NCBI RefSeq assembly: GCF_003044065.1
Contig: NZ_PZJJ01000001.1
Span: 1 to 64,000 of the forward strand
Length of the DNA: 64,000 bases
Direction: 5' to 3'
Source of the DNA: Alkalicoccus saliphilus
Lineage (GTDB): Bacteria > Bacillota > Bacilli > Bacillales > Salisediminibacteriaceae
Within the stretch, counting starts at the first letter, position 1; each line of letters opens with the position of its first letter. The translations under genes and the position numbers were made by a program. Under the pieces are notes generated by a model, which had not been told where the DNA came from, did no database searches, and saw only the letters and a list, made by a program, of their open reading frames with translations. Below are positions 8,530 through 18,194 of this stretch, piece after piece.

Positions 8530-11308
8530 AAACACTCTCCTTTAAAGGCTTATGAAGCCATGCGTCGATTTCTGTTTCCAGATCATATATGGACCCACGG
8601 TGCACCGGCATATCCGGCAGTGATTTTACGAATTGCTTTCCATAGCGCGCTGTGTCAATCCGCCGGTCCAGAACAATTACTATTCCTCTGTCGGTTTCCC
8701 TTCTTATTAACCGGCCGAATCCCTGCTTAAAACGAAGGACGGCCTGAGGCAGAGCGAGCTTAATAAAAGGAGAAGCACCTTCCTGTTTCAGTTTATCCGA
8801 CTTAGCTTTAAATACCGGATCGGAAGGTGGAGAAAAAGGCAGCCGGGCCATAACGATTACACTCAAATCTTCTCCCGGGATATCAACACCCTCCCAGAAA
8901 CTGCTCGTGCCAAAAAGTATCGTCCTGTCAAACTGCTGAAACATTTTTACAAGCTTTGTCCTGCTCTTTGACTGAATTCCCTGGCCGATAAGCATATACG
9001 AGTCGTCCAGAAGGTTGCTCACCAGGTGATATGTTTTTCTCAGCATGTCATAGGAAGTGAAAAGAACGAGCATTTTCCCCTCGGTCACTTCGGCTGTCTG
9101 ATAAATAGCCTGGGCTATAGAATGGATATAAGCATCCTCCCCCGCTTCCTGAATCAGAGGAATATCATTAGGAATCATTAAAGCTACCTGCTCGCTCCAG
9201 TTGAAAGGAGAAGCCACTACTTTCGTCTCCACTTCAAAATCCTCCAGGCCGAGCTGCCTGATCACAAAGTTAAATGACTGATTTACGGTGAGTGTGGCAC
9301 TCGTTAAGATCACACGTTTTTTCTTTTGGAAAAAACGGTCAGCGAGAAGCTGTGAGACCTCTGTCGGGCTGCTGAAAATCGTAATGGACTGTTTTGGTCC
9401 CTTGAGTGCTCTTTCCATCCAGTAAACATTGTCCTCCTGCTGATGAGTAATCAGGTCCATAAATTTCCTGTGAAGATCATCCATTTCATGAATATAGCGG
9501 TCAAGAGCTGTCTGTTCATTTTTATAAGCCGGGCCGGTAGATGTATCACTGCTTATTTCGAGTTCAATTTTTTTCAGCTCATCAACAGCTTCAGTGAACA
9601 CAGCATGGAACCTGTGGGCAGCTTCCAGTACATAATTCCACGATTCGTCACGCACAATTACTTTGGAAACATCCCCTGTTTCTCCCCTGCCTGCTCCTTT
9701 ATCCGCATAACTGTATATAGATAAAAACAAATCATTCCATTCTTCCCGGGCCTGCTGGATTTTTTCTTTGCATCTTTTCCACATTTCCGGTGTATATAAC
9801 GAAAGCCATGGTTCGAGGACGTTATCCTGCCCGCGGGTAGTGAAATCGTTCAGCAGCTGAGCCATACTCGCATAATCCAGCTGGGTGCCGAAGTGCCTCG
9901 TAGCTGCTTCTTCAAGGTGATGTGCTTCATCAATAATAACCGAACTGTAGGAAGGAAGAATTTGGCTTTCGTGAACAATATCACTTAAAAGCATGGCGTG
10001 ATTTGTAATCACAACATCCGCTGCTTTAGCCGCCTTTTTAGCGCGCTGGTAAAAACACCTGGAAAACCATGGACAGTCCGGACCGGCGCACGATTGAATA
10101 TCGCTCGACACTTCCCTTAGGAACCGGTCCGATGCATCTGCCAGATTCAGCTCTTCCACATCCCCTGTTCCTGTTATCGTCAGCCAGACAACAATCTGTG
10201 CCTTGGATACCATTCTTTCATAGCTTTCCTGAAAACTCAGATCCAGCAGATTCTCAACTTTCTGAAGGCAGACATAATGCGTTCTTCCTTTCAGAAGCGC
10301 CGGTTTTACAGGAAAGGGGAGAAGCTTTTCAACAAGAGGTACTTCCTTTTTCAACAACTGCTCCTGGAGCTGAATAGTTTCTGTACTTATGACAACTTTT
10401 TCTTTATATACAGCTGCGTAATATGCGGCAGGCAGAAGATAAGCCAGCGTTTTTCCGGTACCCGTCCCGGCTTCCACAAGGCCGATCTTGCTGCCGGTAA
10501 ATATTTGGTGCACAAAATTTATCATTTCTTCCTGTCCTGAACGTCTTATGAAGCCGGGCATCACCTTGCTAATGGTCTCACCGGTTTGAAAATCTGCAAA
10601 TACCTCGTTAAAATCAGCCTCTATATTCTCGTTTTCCGCAGCCTCATAATTGATTTTTCTAAGAGCGATTCCTCTGTAGACTTCCAGTTCTCCTGCAGCA
10701 TCTTCCGCCTGCTCAAACCATTCTTCCAGTAAAGGCCGAAGACTGCTCTTCAGCATATGTTCTATTCCGAGCAGATGTTTCAGTGCCGGACGTGGTAATT
10801 TACGAAAGACTTCTGATATTTTCAAGAAAAGTTCGGCTGTGGCATAGGCATCGCTGTCTGCCTGATGTGGTACAACATGATGAAGAGAAAGATTTTCAGC
10901 GAGTTCGCTGAGCCGGTAGCCCGATTCTGAGGGAAAAGCTATTCGGCTGAGCTCCACTGTATCCAGTACCGGACCTTCGTATGGCGTATAACCCGTATCT
11001 TCCAGAGTTTCGTTTAAAAAATGAAGATCGAAATCCACATTATGGGCAACAAAGCAGGAATTATTTAAGTCTTCCATTAATTCCGGTACAATTTCCTCAA
11101 ATGATGGAGCTTTAGCCAGATCTTCTGTCTGAATCTGCGTGAGCTGCTGTACAAAGGCCGGGATAGTAGTTTCTGAATTTATTAACGTATTGAAAGTTTT
11201 AACTATCTTTTTTTCTTCAATCACTGTATAAGCAAGCTGGATTATCCGGTCTCCTTCCGCATAGGAAACTCCTGTAGTTTCTAAATCCAGTACGACATAT
11301 CGAGACAT
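8513..11308 (-). CDS. dinG: DinG: 3'-5' exonuclease domain fused to XPD-like helicase
   Basis: This 931-residue protein combines an N-terminal DnaQ-type exonuclease (DLETTG at about residue 7; HNVDFDLHF; HQADSDAYAT) with a superfamily 2 XPD-like helicase. Walker A is EAGTGTGKT and the Walker B box is DEAH (IIDEAHHLEE). Four cysteines fit an iron-sulfur cluster: YVCLQ, then CAGPDCPWFSRC with Cys-x4-Cys-x5-Cys, the same spacing as the E. coli DinG ligands as I remember them. This suggests an active helicase. It is expected to resolve D-loops, R-loops or damaged ends. The ribosome binding site is weak (GTAGGGT). It heads dinG-mtaD-ypmA-ypmB. Confidence 0.94.
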   Translation of the reverse strand: MSRYVVLDLETTGVSYAEGDRIIQLAYTVIEEKKIVKTFNTLINSETTIPAFVQQLTQIQTEDLAKAPSFEEIVPELMEDLNNSCFVAHNVDFDLHFLNETLEDTGYTPYEGPVLDTVELSRIAFPSESGYRLSELAENLSLHHVVPHQADSDAYATAELFLKISEVFRKLPRPALKHLLGIEHMLKSSLRPLLEEWFEQAEDAAGELEVYRGIALRKINYEAAENENIEADFNEVFADFQTGETISKVMPGFIRRSGQEEMINFVHQIFTGSKIGLVEAGTGTGKTLAYLLPAAYYAAVYKEKVVISTETIQLQEQLLKKEVPLVEKLLPFPVKPALLKGRTHYVCLQKVENLLDLSFQESYERMVSKAQIVVWLTITGTGDVEELNLADASDRFLREVSSDIQSCAGPDCPWFSRCFYQRAKKAAKAADVVITNHAMLLSDIVHESQILPSYSSVIIDEAHHLEEAATRHFGTQLDYASMAQLLNDFTTRGQDNVLEPWLSLYTPEMWKRCKEKIQQAREEWNDLFLSIYSYADKGAGRGETGDVSKVIVRDESWNYVLEAAHRFHAVFTEAVDELKKIELEISSDTSTGPAYKNEQTALDRYIHEMDDLHRKFMDLITHQQEDNVYWMERALKGPKQSITIFSSPTEVSQLLADRFFQKKKRVILTSATLTVNQSFNFVIRQLGLEDFEVETKVVASPFNWSEQVALMIPNDIPLIQEAGEDAYIHSIAQAIYQTAEVTEGKMLVLFTSYDMLRKTYHLVSNLLDDSYMLIGQGIQSKSRTKLVKMFQQFDRTILFGTSSFWEGVDIPGEDLSVIVMARLPFSPPSDPVFKAKSDKLKQEGASPFIKLALPQAVLRFKQGFGRLIRRETDRGIVIVLDRRIDTARYGKQFVKSLPDMPVHRGSIYDLETEIDAWLHKPLKESVYDGDH

Positions 11309-11383
11309 ATTACGACCCTACTTTCTGAATAACATTCCTCTGCTATTGTATCACGATTGAACAAATTCTTCTTTCAGCACTGC

Positions 11384-11422
11384 AAAAAAAGTGACCCGCC
11401 TACACTTAGGCGGACCACTTTT
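11384..11422 (-). terminator. terminator of the panBCD operon
   Basis: The stem AAAAGTG..CCGCCT / AGGCGG..CACTTTT has a 6-base loop and is followed by seven T on the minus strand. It lies about 50 bases after the panD stop. Confidence 0.85.
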
Positions 11423-11470
11423 ATCAACTGTTATAAAAAAGACGATCATTTTCGAGAGGAGCCCTGCGGA

Positions 11471-11857
11471 TCAGATTCGTACCGTTGCTGCCGGTTCTGT
11501 CCCCATTTTCTCAACGATCTCATTGGCATCATTCAGGATTGCAACATTTGGAGTGTGCTGACGGGCCTCTTCTTCTGACATCCATTTGTAAGAGATAACA
11601 ATTACTTTATCTCCCGGCTGCACGAGTCTCGCAGCAGCGCCGTTCAAACAGATTGTTTTCGAACCGCGTGCACCGGCAATAATATACGTCTCAAGTCTTG
11701 CTCCATTGTTATTATTTACAACCTGGACTTTCTCATTTTCCAGCATATCTACTTCATCGAGAAGATCCTGGTCGATAGTTATGCTGCCGACATAATTGAG
11801 ATCTGCCTCAGTTACAGTCCCACGGTGTATTTTTCCATTCATCATTTCACGGATCAT
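11471..11857 (-). CDS. panD: aspartate 1-decarboxylase (pyruvoyl enzyme)
   Basis: PanD makes beta-alanine from aspartate for pantothenate synthesis. With the ATG at 11857 the protein is 128 residues and the self-cleavage site falls at Gly24-Ser25 ([10 protein letters not shown]), the usual position. Ser25 becomes the pyruvoyl group. Lys9 (NGKIHR) and Arg and Tyr residues of the active site are present. I prefer 11857 over the ATGs at 11866 and 11884 because AGAAAGGAT is correctly spaced only for it and it gives the family length. It follows panC by five bases. Confidence 0.95.
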   Translation of the reverse strand: MIREMMNGKIHRGTVTEADLNYVGSITIDQDLLDEVDMLENEKVQVVNNNNGARLETYIIAGARGSKTICLNGAAARLVQPGDKVIVISYKWMSEEEARQHTPNVAILNDANEIVEKMGTEPAATVRI

Positions 11858-11862
11858 TTTTT

Positions 11863-12711
11863 TCATCCTTTCTGCTGATTCCACATCACATTATCAATCA
11901 GCCGGGCCTGTTCATACTTGACGGCCGCCGCCAGCAGCAGCGTTCCGCTCTCTGTACCGTCTGCTTCCTTCAGGTCAGGATATGTGCGCAGTTCAAGATA
12001 GTCCACTGTGCCTGATAATCCGGCCAGTTTACTGCGCGCTTCAGAAACAGGATCACTGATTTTATCACTCTGAATTTTTTCTGCTGCTTCAATAAGCGTT
12101 TTATAGATTAAAGGAGCTTCTCTTCGCTCTTCTTTCAAAAGACGTACATTTCTGGAACTCATCGCCAGTCCGTCTTTTTCCCTTTTAACAGGAACAGGGA
12201 TTATTTCAATATTTAAATGATAATCTTCTACCATGTTGCTGACTACAGCGACCTGCTGCGCATCCTTCTGCCCAAAAAAAGCTTTCGAAGGCCGGACAGC
12301 CTGAAACAGCTTCATTACTACGGTTGCTACCCCGTCAAAATGGCCGGGACGGCTCGCTCCACATAAAACGTCTGTACCCTGCTTTACTTTCACGATGGAA
12401 GTCATGGGACGTGGATACATTTCCTCTGCATCCGGAATAAACAAAATGTCCACTCCGCGCTCTTCTGCAAGCTTTCTGTCCCCCTCGGCATTTCTCGGGT
12501 AGCTCTCAAAGTCTTCCCCTTCACCGAATTGGAGCGGGTTGACAAAAATAGACATAACCACTGTGTCACACTGTTCAGCCGCTGCATCAACGAGACTCAT
12601 ATGGCCTTCATGAAGATAGCCCATCGTAGGCACGAATCCGATAGCGTTTCCCTGTCTGCTTAAGTCATTCGATATTTTCTGCATTTCACGGATCGTTGTT
12701 ATTTTTTTCAT
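11863..12711 (-). CDS. panC: pantothenate synthetase (pantoate-beta-alanine ligase)
   Basis: This 282-residue enzyme condenses pantoate and beta-alanine with ATP. The nucleotidyltransferase-type motif HxGH is seen as [13 protein letters not shown], the pantoate/ATP pocket as FGQKDAQQ, and the KMSKS-like loop as AMSSRNVRL. The start overlaps the panB stop by four bases (ATGA). Length and motifs are typical. All three pan genes are present and contiguous, so the organism should make pantothenate itself. Confidence 0.97.
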   Translation of the reverse strand: MKKITTIREMQKISNDLSRQGNAIGFVPTMGYLHEGHMSLVDAAAEQCDTVVMSIFVNPLQFGEGEDFESYPRNAEGDRKLAEERGVDILFIPDAEEMYPRPMTSIVKVKQGTDVLCGASRPGHFDGVATVVMKLFQAVRPSKAFFGQKDAQQVAVVSNMVEDYHLNIEIIPVPVKREKDGLAMSSRNVRLLKEERREAPLIYKTLIEAAEKIQSDKISDPVSEARSKLAGLSGTVDYLELRTYPDLKEADGTESGTLLLAAAVKYEQARLIDNVMWNQQKG

Positions 12712-13547
12712 CGTTTTTCTCCATAAAGAGAATTAATTTTTTCTACGGGTGAAAAAACGTGGGACTTCTCTGGAAAAGTTTTTTCCCGGACTTCTTTCGT
12801 ATAGGTGGAAAGTGCTTCTCTGATATCTTTTCGGATATCTGCATACTGTTTAACAAATTTAGGAGTATGTCCCCCGTAATAGCCTACGATATCGTGATAC
12901 ACAAGCACCTGGCCATCGGTTATTCTGCCTGCTCCAATACCTATTACAGGAATGGAAAGCATCTCCTGAATTTTTCCGGCAGCCTCTTCCGGCACGCATT
13001 CAAGTACGAGCATGCATGCCCCCGCTTTTTCAGCTTCTTTTGCATCCTCCATCAGCTTTTTTTGTTCGGAAGCAGTTTTTCCCTGTACTTTGTACCCACC
13101 GGTCACCCCGACAGTCTGCGGGGTCAGCCCTAGATGACTCACTACCGGTACACCGGCCTCTACGAGTGCTTCCGTATGCCTGAAAACTTCACCGCTTCCT
13201 TCCAGTTTCACAGCGTCCGCTCCGCTCTCCTGAATAATTTTCTGCGCATTGAGCATCGTTTCAGCTTTGGAAATATGGTAGGACATAAACGGCATGTCCG
13301 TGACGATGAATGTCCCGGACGCTTTACGTTTTACAGCTTTCGTATGGTGAATCATGTCCTCCATCGTAACGCTGACTGTGGAATCATAACCGAGGACTAC
13401 CATACCTAGAGAATCTCCGACGAGAATCGTGTCCGCTCCTGCTTCTTCACAGAGTTCAGCACCCGGCGCATCATAGGCTGTTACCATGACAATCGGGTGC
13501 CCGTCCTTTTTCATTCTGAGAAAATCCGACGTCGTTTTTTTCAACAT
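12708..13547 (-). CDS. panB: 3-methyl-2-oxobutanoate hydroxymethyltransferase
   Basis: PanB transfers a hydroxymethyl group from methylene-tetrahydrofolate to ketoisovalerate, the first step of pantoate synthesis. The 279-residue (beta/alpha)8 protein shows the metal-binding DS in [10 protein letters not shown], the GDMPF-like loop (VTDMPFMSY) and the glutamate-containing LEGSGE. I use ATG 13547 (AAGGAG five bases upstream) rather than the GTG at 13553, which lies inside the ribosome binding site. It is preceded by a long structured leader and a good promoter. Confidence 0.97.
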   Translation of the reverse strand: MLKKTTSDFLRMKKDGHPIVMVTAYDAPGAELCEEAGADTILVGDSLGMVVLGYDSTVSVTMEDMIHHTKAVKRKASGTFIVTDMPFMSYHISKAETMLNAQKIIQESGADAVKLEGSGEVFRHTEALVEAGVPVVSHLGLTPQTVGVTGGYKVQGKTASEQKKLMEDAKEAEKAGACMLVLECVPEEAAGKIQEMLSIPVIGIGAGRITDGQVLVYHDIVGYYGGHTPKFVKQYADIRKDIREALSTYTKEVREKTFPEKSHVFSPVEKINSLYGEKR

Positions 13548-13598
13548 CAACACTCCTTCTTAGAAAATAAGAAGGAAAGAACGCAGTACGCTCTACCT

Positions 13599-13633
13599 TC
13601 TGTCCCTGTCCGTCGATGCCGGATCAAGGCAGA
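13599..13633 (-). promoter_or_regulatory. pan-motif-like hairpin 2 in the panB leader
   Basis: Read as RNA from the minus strand: outer stem UCUG/CAGA, a single bulged A on the 3' side, a 5-bp stem CCUUG/CAGGG, a single bulged A on the 5' side, inner stem UCCG/CGGA and a 7-base loop. The same arrangement recurs in the hairpin at 13657-13685. This matches my recollection of the published pan RNA motif, a hairpin with two conserved bulged adenosines in panB leaders. Confidence 0.55.
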
Positions 13634-13656
13634 TACCTTTAATTCTCCTGTTCTGC

Positions 13657-13685
13657 GGTACAGTTTCCATGAAGGAATACTGTCC
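13657..13685 (-). promoter_or_regulatory. pan-motif-like hairpin 1 in the panB leader
   Basis: As RNA: outer pairs GG/CC, bulged A on the 3' side, 5-bp stem ACAGU/ACUGU, bulged A on the 5' side, inner stem UUCC/GGAA, loop UUCAU. It starts within a few bases of the predicted transcription start, so it would be the very 5' end of the panBCD message. The geometry is identical to the second hairpin although the paired bases differ, which argues for a conserved structure rather than a duplication. Confidence 0.55.
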
Positions 13686-13692
13686 ATTTTTT

Positions 13693-13722
13693 ATTATATC
13701 AAATAAGTTCGTTAAATGTCTA
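13693..13722 (-). promoter_or_regulatory. promoter of panBCD
   Basis: On the minus strand TAGACA (13722-13717) and a perfect TATAAT (13698-13693) are 18 bases apart, immediately after the birA stop. Transcription would start near 13686, giving a leader of about 140 bases before panB. Confidence 0.75.
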
Positions 13723-13724
13723 AA

Positions 13725-14687
13725 TCATGACAGTTCGATATCCCCGGAAACTACCGGATGAATTCTACCGTCTTCCGTGCGGAGCTGCAGTATCCCCTGA
13801 TCGTCAACCGATTCTGCTCTCCCGGTAAAATACACACCGTTTTGTTCGACCCGGACAGTTCTTCCCAGCGTACATGTATGTTTTTCCCAATCATCTTTCA
13901 ACCCTTTGAATCCTTTTTCAAGAAAGAGCTGATAATCCGAAGCGAACTGCATTAATATCGCTGAAGCGAGATCGGCACGGTCCAGCTCCATTCCGGCAGC
14001 TTCCTCCAGAGAAACTGCTGTGTTTTCAAGCTCCCCGGAAAAATCATCTTTTTTAACATTCAGACCAATACCAACTATGACAGATCTGACCTGATCAGGA
14101 TCAGACTGCATTTCTGTTAAAATCCCGCATGCTTTTCTGCCGTTTATCAGCAGATCGTTCGGCCATTTTATTTCCATATTAACACCAGTCACTTTTTTTA
14201 CAGCCTTAACGATAGAAACCGCAGCAGCCAGTGTCAGCTGCGGTGCTTTATAAGGCGGTATGCCGGGAGTCAGTATAATACTCATCGCAAGCCCCTTACC
14301 TTCCCGTGTCTGCCACTCTCTTCCCAGTCTCCCCCGCCCACTCGTCTGGCTGTCTGCTATAACTACTGTTCCTTCCCGAGCACCCTCCAGAAAGAGACGC
14401 TGTGCTTCCGGCTGAGTGGAGGAAAGTACCCGGTAAAAATTAACGTGATAAGGCAGCATCGCTCCGGAAAGCTGGGAAGATACTGCATGTGCAGAAAAAG
14501 CTTCCGGCGAATTTTCCAATAGATACCCTCTGTTGCGGACCGCTTTAATGATATAGCCCTCTTTTCTAAGTTTTTCGATATGTTTCCAGACAGCAGTTCT
14601 TGAACACGAGAGCTCCCCGCTCAATTTTTCTCCTGAAACGTACTCTGGATAATTCTCTTTCAACACAGCAAGCAGCTTACTCTTCAT
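13725..14687 (-). CDS. birA: bifunctional biotin-protein ligase / biotin operon repressor
   Basis: This 320-residue protein activates biotin to biotinyl-AMP and attaches it to carboxylases. The N-terminal winged helix (about 18-60, SGEKLSGELSCSRTAVWKHI) lets the holo-protein repress biotin genes. The ligase shows the biotinyl-AMP loop GRGRLGREW, the catalytic KWPNDLLI, and a C-terminal SH3-like domain. The ATG at 14687 overlaps the cca stop by four bases and has GAAGGAG upstream. It ends the ypjD-dapB-mgsA-bshB1-bshA-cca-birA run. Confidence 0.96.
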   Translation of the reverse strand: MKSKLLAVLKENYPEYVSGEKLSGELSCSRTAVWKHIEKLRKEGYIIKAVRNRGYLLENSPEAFSAHAVSSQLSGAMLPYHVNFYRVLSSTQPEAQRLFLEGAREGTVVIADSQTSGRGRLGREWQTREGKGLAMSIILTPGIPPYKAPQLTLAAAVSIVKAVKKVTGVNMEIKWPNDLLINGRKACGILTEMQSDPDQVRSVIVGIGLNVKKDDFSGELENTAVSLEEAAGMELDRADLASAILMQFASDYQLFLEKGFKGLKDDWEKHTCTLGRTVRVEQNGVYFTGRAESVDDQGILQLRTEDGRIHPVVSGDIELS

Positions 14688-15769
14688 TGATTTTCTCCTT
14701 CGATATATGTAATAAGTTTTTTTCTATCGTTGGAAACTTTTCCTGTTACCACGGCTTTTTCCAGTATCGACAAAGTCCGGCCGATCTCCCGGCTCTCCAT
14801 ATGCAGTAAATCTCTGCCGGAAACCTTCAGATCCCGCACAGAATGAATAGGAAGCCTGTCAAACTGCAAAAGAGGATCTTCTGCAAAAGATTCTCCTTTC
14901 AGCAGTTTGATCAGCACAGCGGATTGGATCACCGTTCTGCCCGCTTCATAAAAAGCCATGTTGTCCCATCGGTCCTCTGACAAAAAAGAATGTGTTTTAC
15001 GCACATGCTTAAGTATTTTCTTCGGCAATGCACGTCCCGGCCACACCGCGCTGTTTCCATAGAGGATAACAGTCCACCATTGTTCAGGAGTGAATACCGG
15101 AGTTATTTTTAAAAGTCCTTCATACAGACTCGTGTCTTCAAACAGTCCGAGAGGAAGCTGCTTCAGCAATGGATAGACGTTCACCCAGTCACTTTTCGTG
15201 ATCTGATGTCTTCCAAGCTTGGATAATTCCAGGTAAATGCGCTCTGCCGGCGTCTGTTTAATTAATCCCGACATTTGTTTGTATGACGTAATGATTTCTC
15301 TGCTCAATGAAAACTGGAGCTTCACTGAGAGACGAACAGCACGAATCAGGCGGAGCGGATCATCTTTAAAAGTTTTTTCAGCAGAAACGACTGGATGAAG
15401 TATTTTTTCCGAAATAGCTTTCCTTGCCTTAAAAGGATCAATTACATTTTCGGCAGTGTCCACTGCCGCCGCATTACATGTGAAATCTCTCAAAGCAAGG
15501 TCTTCTTCAATCGTGCTTCCTTTAAGTTTTGTAATTTCCACCGGCTCTCCAAATGGAAATATAAGAAACGTCTCTTTTCTGTTTCCGGCAGGCACAGTAC
15601 GTCCGAATATTTTTTCGAGTTTTTCAGCACTGACAGAGGAAGCAATATCTATGTCAGCCGGCTCTTTACCGAGAAGTTTATCTCTTACAGCCCCCCCGGT
15701 AAGATATGCTTTGTCCCCTTCCTTACTGATTCTTTTTATAATCTCCATTGCCTGCTGCCATCTTTCCAT
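14684..15769 (-). CDS. cca: CCA tRNA nucleotidyltransferase
   Basis: This class II enzyme adds or repairs the 3' CCA of tRNAs. Visible are the nucleotidyltransferase head TGGAVRDKLLG, the two metal-binding aspartates in PADIDIAS, RDFTCNAAAVD, and the nucleotide-selecting region RLIRAVRLSVKLQF. With the ATG at 15769, two bases after the bshA stop, the protein has 361 residues and the head motif sits at about residue 25, as in relatives. The frame is open to 15805 with other ATGs, but none has a ribosome binding site, so coupling to bshA is likely. Confidence 0.93.
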   Translation of the reverse strand: MERWQQAMEIIKRISKEGDKAYLTGGAVRDKLLGKEPADIDIASSVSAEKLEKIFGRTVPAGNRKETFLIFPFGEPVEITKLKGSTIEEDLALRDFTCNAAAVDTAENVIDPFKARKAISEKILHPVVSAEKTFKDDPLRLIRAVRLSVKLQFSLSREIITSYKQMSGLIKQTPAERIYLELSKLGRHQITKSDWVNVYPLLKQLPLGLFEDTSLYEGLLKITPVFTPEQWWTVILYGNSAVWPGRALPKKILKHVRKTHSFLSEDRWDNMAFYEAGRTVIQSAVLIKLLKGESFAEDPLLQFDRLPIHSVRDLKVSGRDLLHMESREIGRTLSILEKAVVTGKVSNDRKKLITYIEGENQ

Positions 15770-15770
15770 A

Positions 15771-16898
15771 TCAGCTGCCTGCCAGTCGTGCATATATTTT
15801 TTCATACTGTTTAACTATATCGTTCTTGTTGAATGTAGTCTGTGCTCTTTTCAGGGCAGCTTCCCCCATTTTTCTGCCGAGGGCCGGATTATTAAATATG
15901 TTCATAACATACTCTGCAGCTTTATCCGTATCTCCAAGTTCACATATATATCCACTTTTCCCATGTTCAATAACTTCAGGTATTCCACCTATATTTGTAC
16001 CAACGGCTGGAACTCCGCAGGCCATCGCCTCGAGTATCACCAGACCAAAACTTTCTTTGGAGGACAAAAGAAGTTTAACATCACTCATCGACAAAAGTTC
16101 AGCTACTCTTTTCTGGCTGCCGGTGATATGTACTTTCTCTTTAAGGCCAAGGTCTTTCACCAGGCGACGGATTACAGGCAGTTCCGGACCATCTCCGATC
16201 AGCAGAAGGTGGGTGTCTATTCGGGCTGACACTTTCTGAAATGTATAAACAACGTCCTCCACCCGTTTAACTTTCCGGAAATTTGAAACGTGCACCATAA
16301 CTTTAGCCTGTTCGGGTATCCCCATTTCTTTTTTTACTGAAGCGGCTTCGCTTTTTCGTGGATAATAAATTCTTTCGTCTATAAAATTATATACTGTATC
16401 AATGTGGACATTTGTATTTAATAATTCTTTCGTTTGTTTGATCAAATCACCTGAAACAGCTGTCACCGCGTCCGACCGTTCAATCCCGAAGTGGATCATA
16501 TCACTCAACGTCGGATCGTAACCGAGAACTGTTATATCTGTGCCGTGCAGTGTAGTAACTATTTTAACTTTCCCATCCACCATTTCCTTTGCGAGATAGG
16601 CACTGACTGCATGAGGGATGGCGTAGTGCACATGAAGAATGTCCAGACCTTCTTCTTTAATAACTTCCGCCATTTTACTTGCCAAGGCTAAATCATACGG
16701 CGGGTGCTGAAACACTGCGTAGGAGTTTACTGAAACTTCATGAAAATATATATTGTTTTCACTTTCATCCAGACGAAACGGGAGACTGGACGTAATAAAG
16801 TGCACCTCGTGACCTTTTTCAGCGAGAGCTTTGCCGAGTTCAGTAGCTACGACTCCCGATCCCCCCACCGTTGGATAGCAGGTGATGCCAATTTTCAT
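15771..16898 (-). CDS. bshA: N-acetyl-alpha-D-glucosaminyl L-malate synthase BshA
   Basis: This 375-residue GT4 glycosyltransferase performs the first step of bacillithiol synthesis, joining UDP-GlcNAc and malate. The N-terminal glycine-rich loop PTVGGSGVVATELG, HGTDITVLGYD and the E-x7-E element (ESFGLVILEAMACGVP) are diagnostic. The start overlaps the bshB1 stop by four bases. bshA and bshB1 are adjacent, as in B. subtilis; bshC is not in this window. Confidence 0.97.
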   Translation of the reverse strand: MKIGITCYPTVGGSGVVATELGKALAEKGHEVHFITSSLPFRLDESENNIYFHEVSVNSYAVFQHPPYDLALASKMAEVIKEEGLDILHVHYAIPHAVSAYLAKEMVDGKVKIVTTLHGTDITVLGYDPTLSDMIHFGIERSDAVTAVSGDLIKQTKELLNTNVHIDTVYNFIDERIYYPRKSEAASVKKEMGIPEQAKVMVHVSNFRKVKRVEDVVYTFQKVSARIDTHLLLIGDGPELPVIRRLVKDLGLKEKVHITGSQKRVAELLSMSDVKLLLSSKESFGLVILEAMACGVPAVGTNIGGIPEVIEHGKSGYICELGDTDKAAEYVMNIFNNPALGRKMGEAALKRAQTTFNKNDIVKQYEKIYARLAGS

Positions 16899-17596
16899 TG
16901 TTCCCCCTCCTCTTCGAAAGGATTATGGAGAAGCAGCGCATCCGTTTTAAATCCTTCCGCGTAGTCTACTCCGGATTCCCGTCCTGTAAGACGGTCCCGG
17001 GCTCGGAGGTCTTCCAGATAACCGCTGTTCAGGGGGGTTGAAGCTGCTTCCGGAATCTTCTCAAACTGACTTTTAAAGCACTGTAAAGCCTCAAACTTTT
17101 TCTCTGCTGTTTCAGTAATGTCAATTGCGAAATCAGGGTTTCCGAGCCCGTTAATTTGATAATAATACAGGTTTTTTGGACGCCATGCCTCTTTAAAGCC
17201 GTATTTTTTGATGCCTGACGAAAAAAAAGCTTCCTTAACGAGTGAAGAACAGTGAGCATGATCCGGATGTCTGTCTTCAAAATAAGGTGCAAACAAATAA
17301 TCCGGTCTGCCGGTACGAATAAGCTGTACAAGCTCCGCAATGATTTCCTCCCGTTTATTCAACAGGCCCCGGTCAGGATAATTCAGGGCAACCGGTTCAA
17401 GCACTCCGAGCCTGCTGCACGCTTTTTTAGATTCTTCTTCACGTTCTTCCACCGTCCCGTTCGACGAAAGTTCCGCTTTTGTTAAGTGGACAAACTGTAC
17501 TTTTTTTCCTGATTCAGCAGCTTTGGCTGCACTCCCTCCCATCCCTATTTCAATATCGTCAGGATGTGCTCCAATTGCAATAATATCAATTTTCAT
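16895..17596 (-). CDS. bshB1: bacillithiol biosynthesis deacetylase BshB1
   Basis: This 233-residue zinc-dependent LmbE-family deacetylase removes acetate from GlcNAc-malate in bacillithiol synthesis. The metal site reads [12 protein letters not shown], with a further histidine motif in DRHPDHAHC. The start overlaps the end of mgsA by 11 bases. The product passes to BshC, which adds cysteine. Position and motifs make BshB1 more likely than BshB2. Confidence 0.95.
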   Translation of the reverse strand: MKIDIIAIGAHPDDIEIGMGGSAAKAAESGKKVQFVHLTKAELSSNGTVEEREEESKKACSRLGVLEPVALNYPDRGLLNKREEIIAELVQLIRTGRPDYLFAPYFEDRHPDHAHCSSLVKEAFFSSGIKKYGFKEAWRPKNLYYYQINGLGNPDFAIDITETAEKKFEALQCFKSQFEKIPEAASTPLNSGYLEDLRARDRLTGRESGVDYAEGFKTDALLLHNPFEEEGEQ

Positions 17597-18011
17597 TGAA
17601 CTCAGGCCTTCCCTTCCCTTTTACAAGTCCTCTCCACTCCAGATCACCTCTGCTCAGTCCTGCAATTAATATTTCAGCGGAGGCCATGTTCGTAGCAAGA
17701 GGGATGCTGTATACGTCGCAGAGGCGTATGAGCGCATTAATGTCCGGTTCATGCGGCTGTGCTGTAAGCGGATCCCTAAAAAAAAACACGAGGTCCATTT
17801 TATTTTCTGCAATCATGGCGCCGATCTGCTGATCCCCTCCGAGAGGTCCTGAACGGAAGCGGTGGACAGAGAGATCAGTGGCTTCAATAATTTTTGTGCC
17901 CGTGGTACCAGTAGCAAAAAGGCTGTGTGATTCCAGTACAGGCTTATACGCAGTCATAAATTGAACCAGGTCATCTTTTTTCTTGTCGTGTGCGATGCAG
18001 GCGATATTCAT
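17586..18011 (-). CDS. mgsA: methylglyoxal synthase
   Basis: This 141-residue enzyme converts dihydroxyacetone phosphate to methylglyoxal, an overflow route when sugar phosphates build up. Phosphate-binding residues lie in ATGTTGTKI and the catalytic loop in [21 protein letters not shown] precedes the ATG. Placement beside the bacillithiol genes may matter, since bacillithiol detoxifies methylglyoxal in bacilli; that functional link is inference supported by known physiology. Confidence 0.95.
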   Translation of the reverse strand: MNIACIAHDKKKDDLVQFMTAYKPVLESHSLFATGTTGTKIIEATDLSVHRFRSGPLGGDQQIGAMIAENKMDLVFFFRDPLTAQPHEPDINALIRLCDVYSIPLATNMASAEILIAGLSRGDLEWRGLVKGKGRPEFNEN

Positions 18012-18194
18012 ATAGAACCTCCTTCAGTGGACATTTTGGAACTGGGACTTCTTTATAATTGAGCTGTCTTCGTCGATGATTATTGGAGAAAGCTTTCAGC
18101 TCTGCTTTGAAGAAAAGCTTGTTACCTTCCGTAATCAAAAGCTGGAAAGCCGGGTTCCCTTTCTTAACGTAAGAACCATGAACTTTAACATAGC

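Noticed and set aside
7984-8730. 248-codon plus-strand frame
   Set aside because: It is opposite mtaD and dinG, with no domain and no ribosome binding site.
15456-16229. 257-codon plus-strand frame
   Set aside because: It is opposite cca and bshA, both fully supported by motifs.
18012-18194. 40-codon plus-strand frame (MIIGESFQLCFEEKLVTFRN and on) between mgsA and dapB
   Set aside because: No ribosome binding site and no family resemblance; the gap also lacks a recognisable RNA or terminator.
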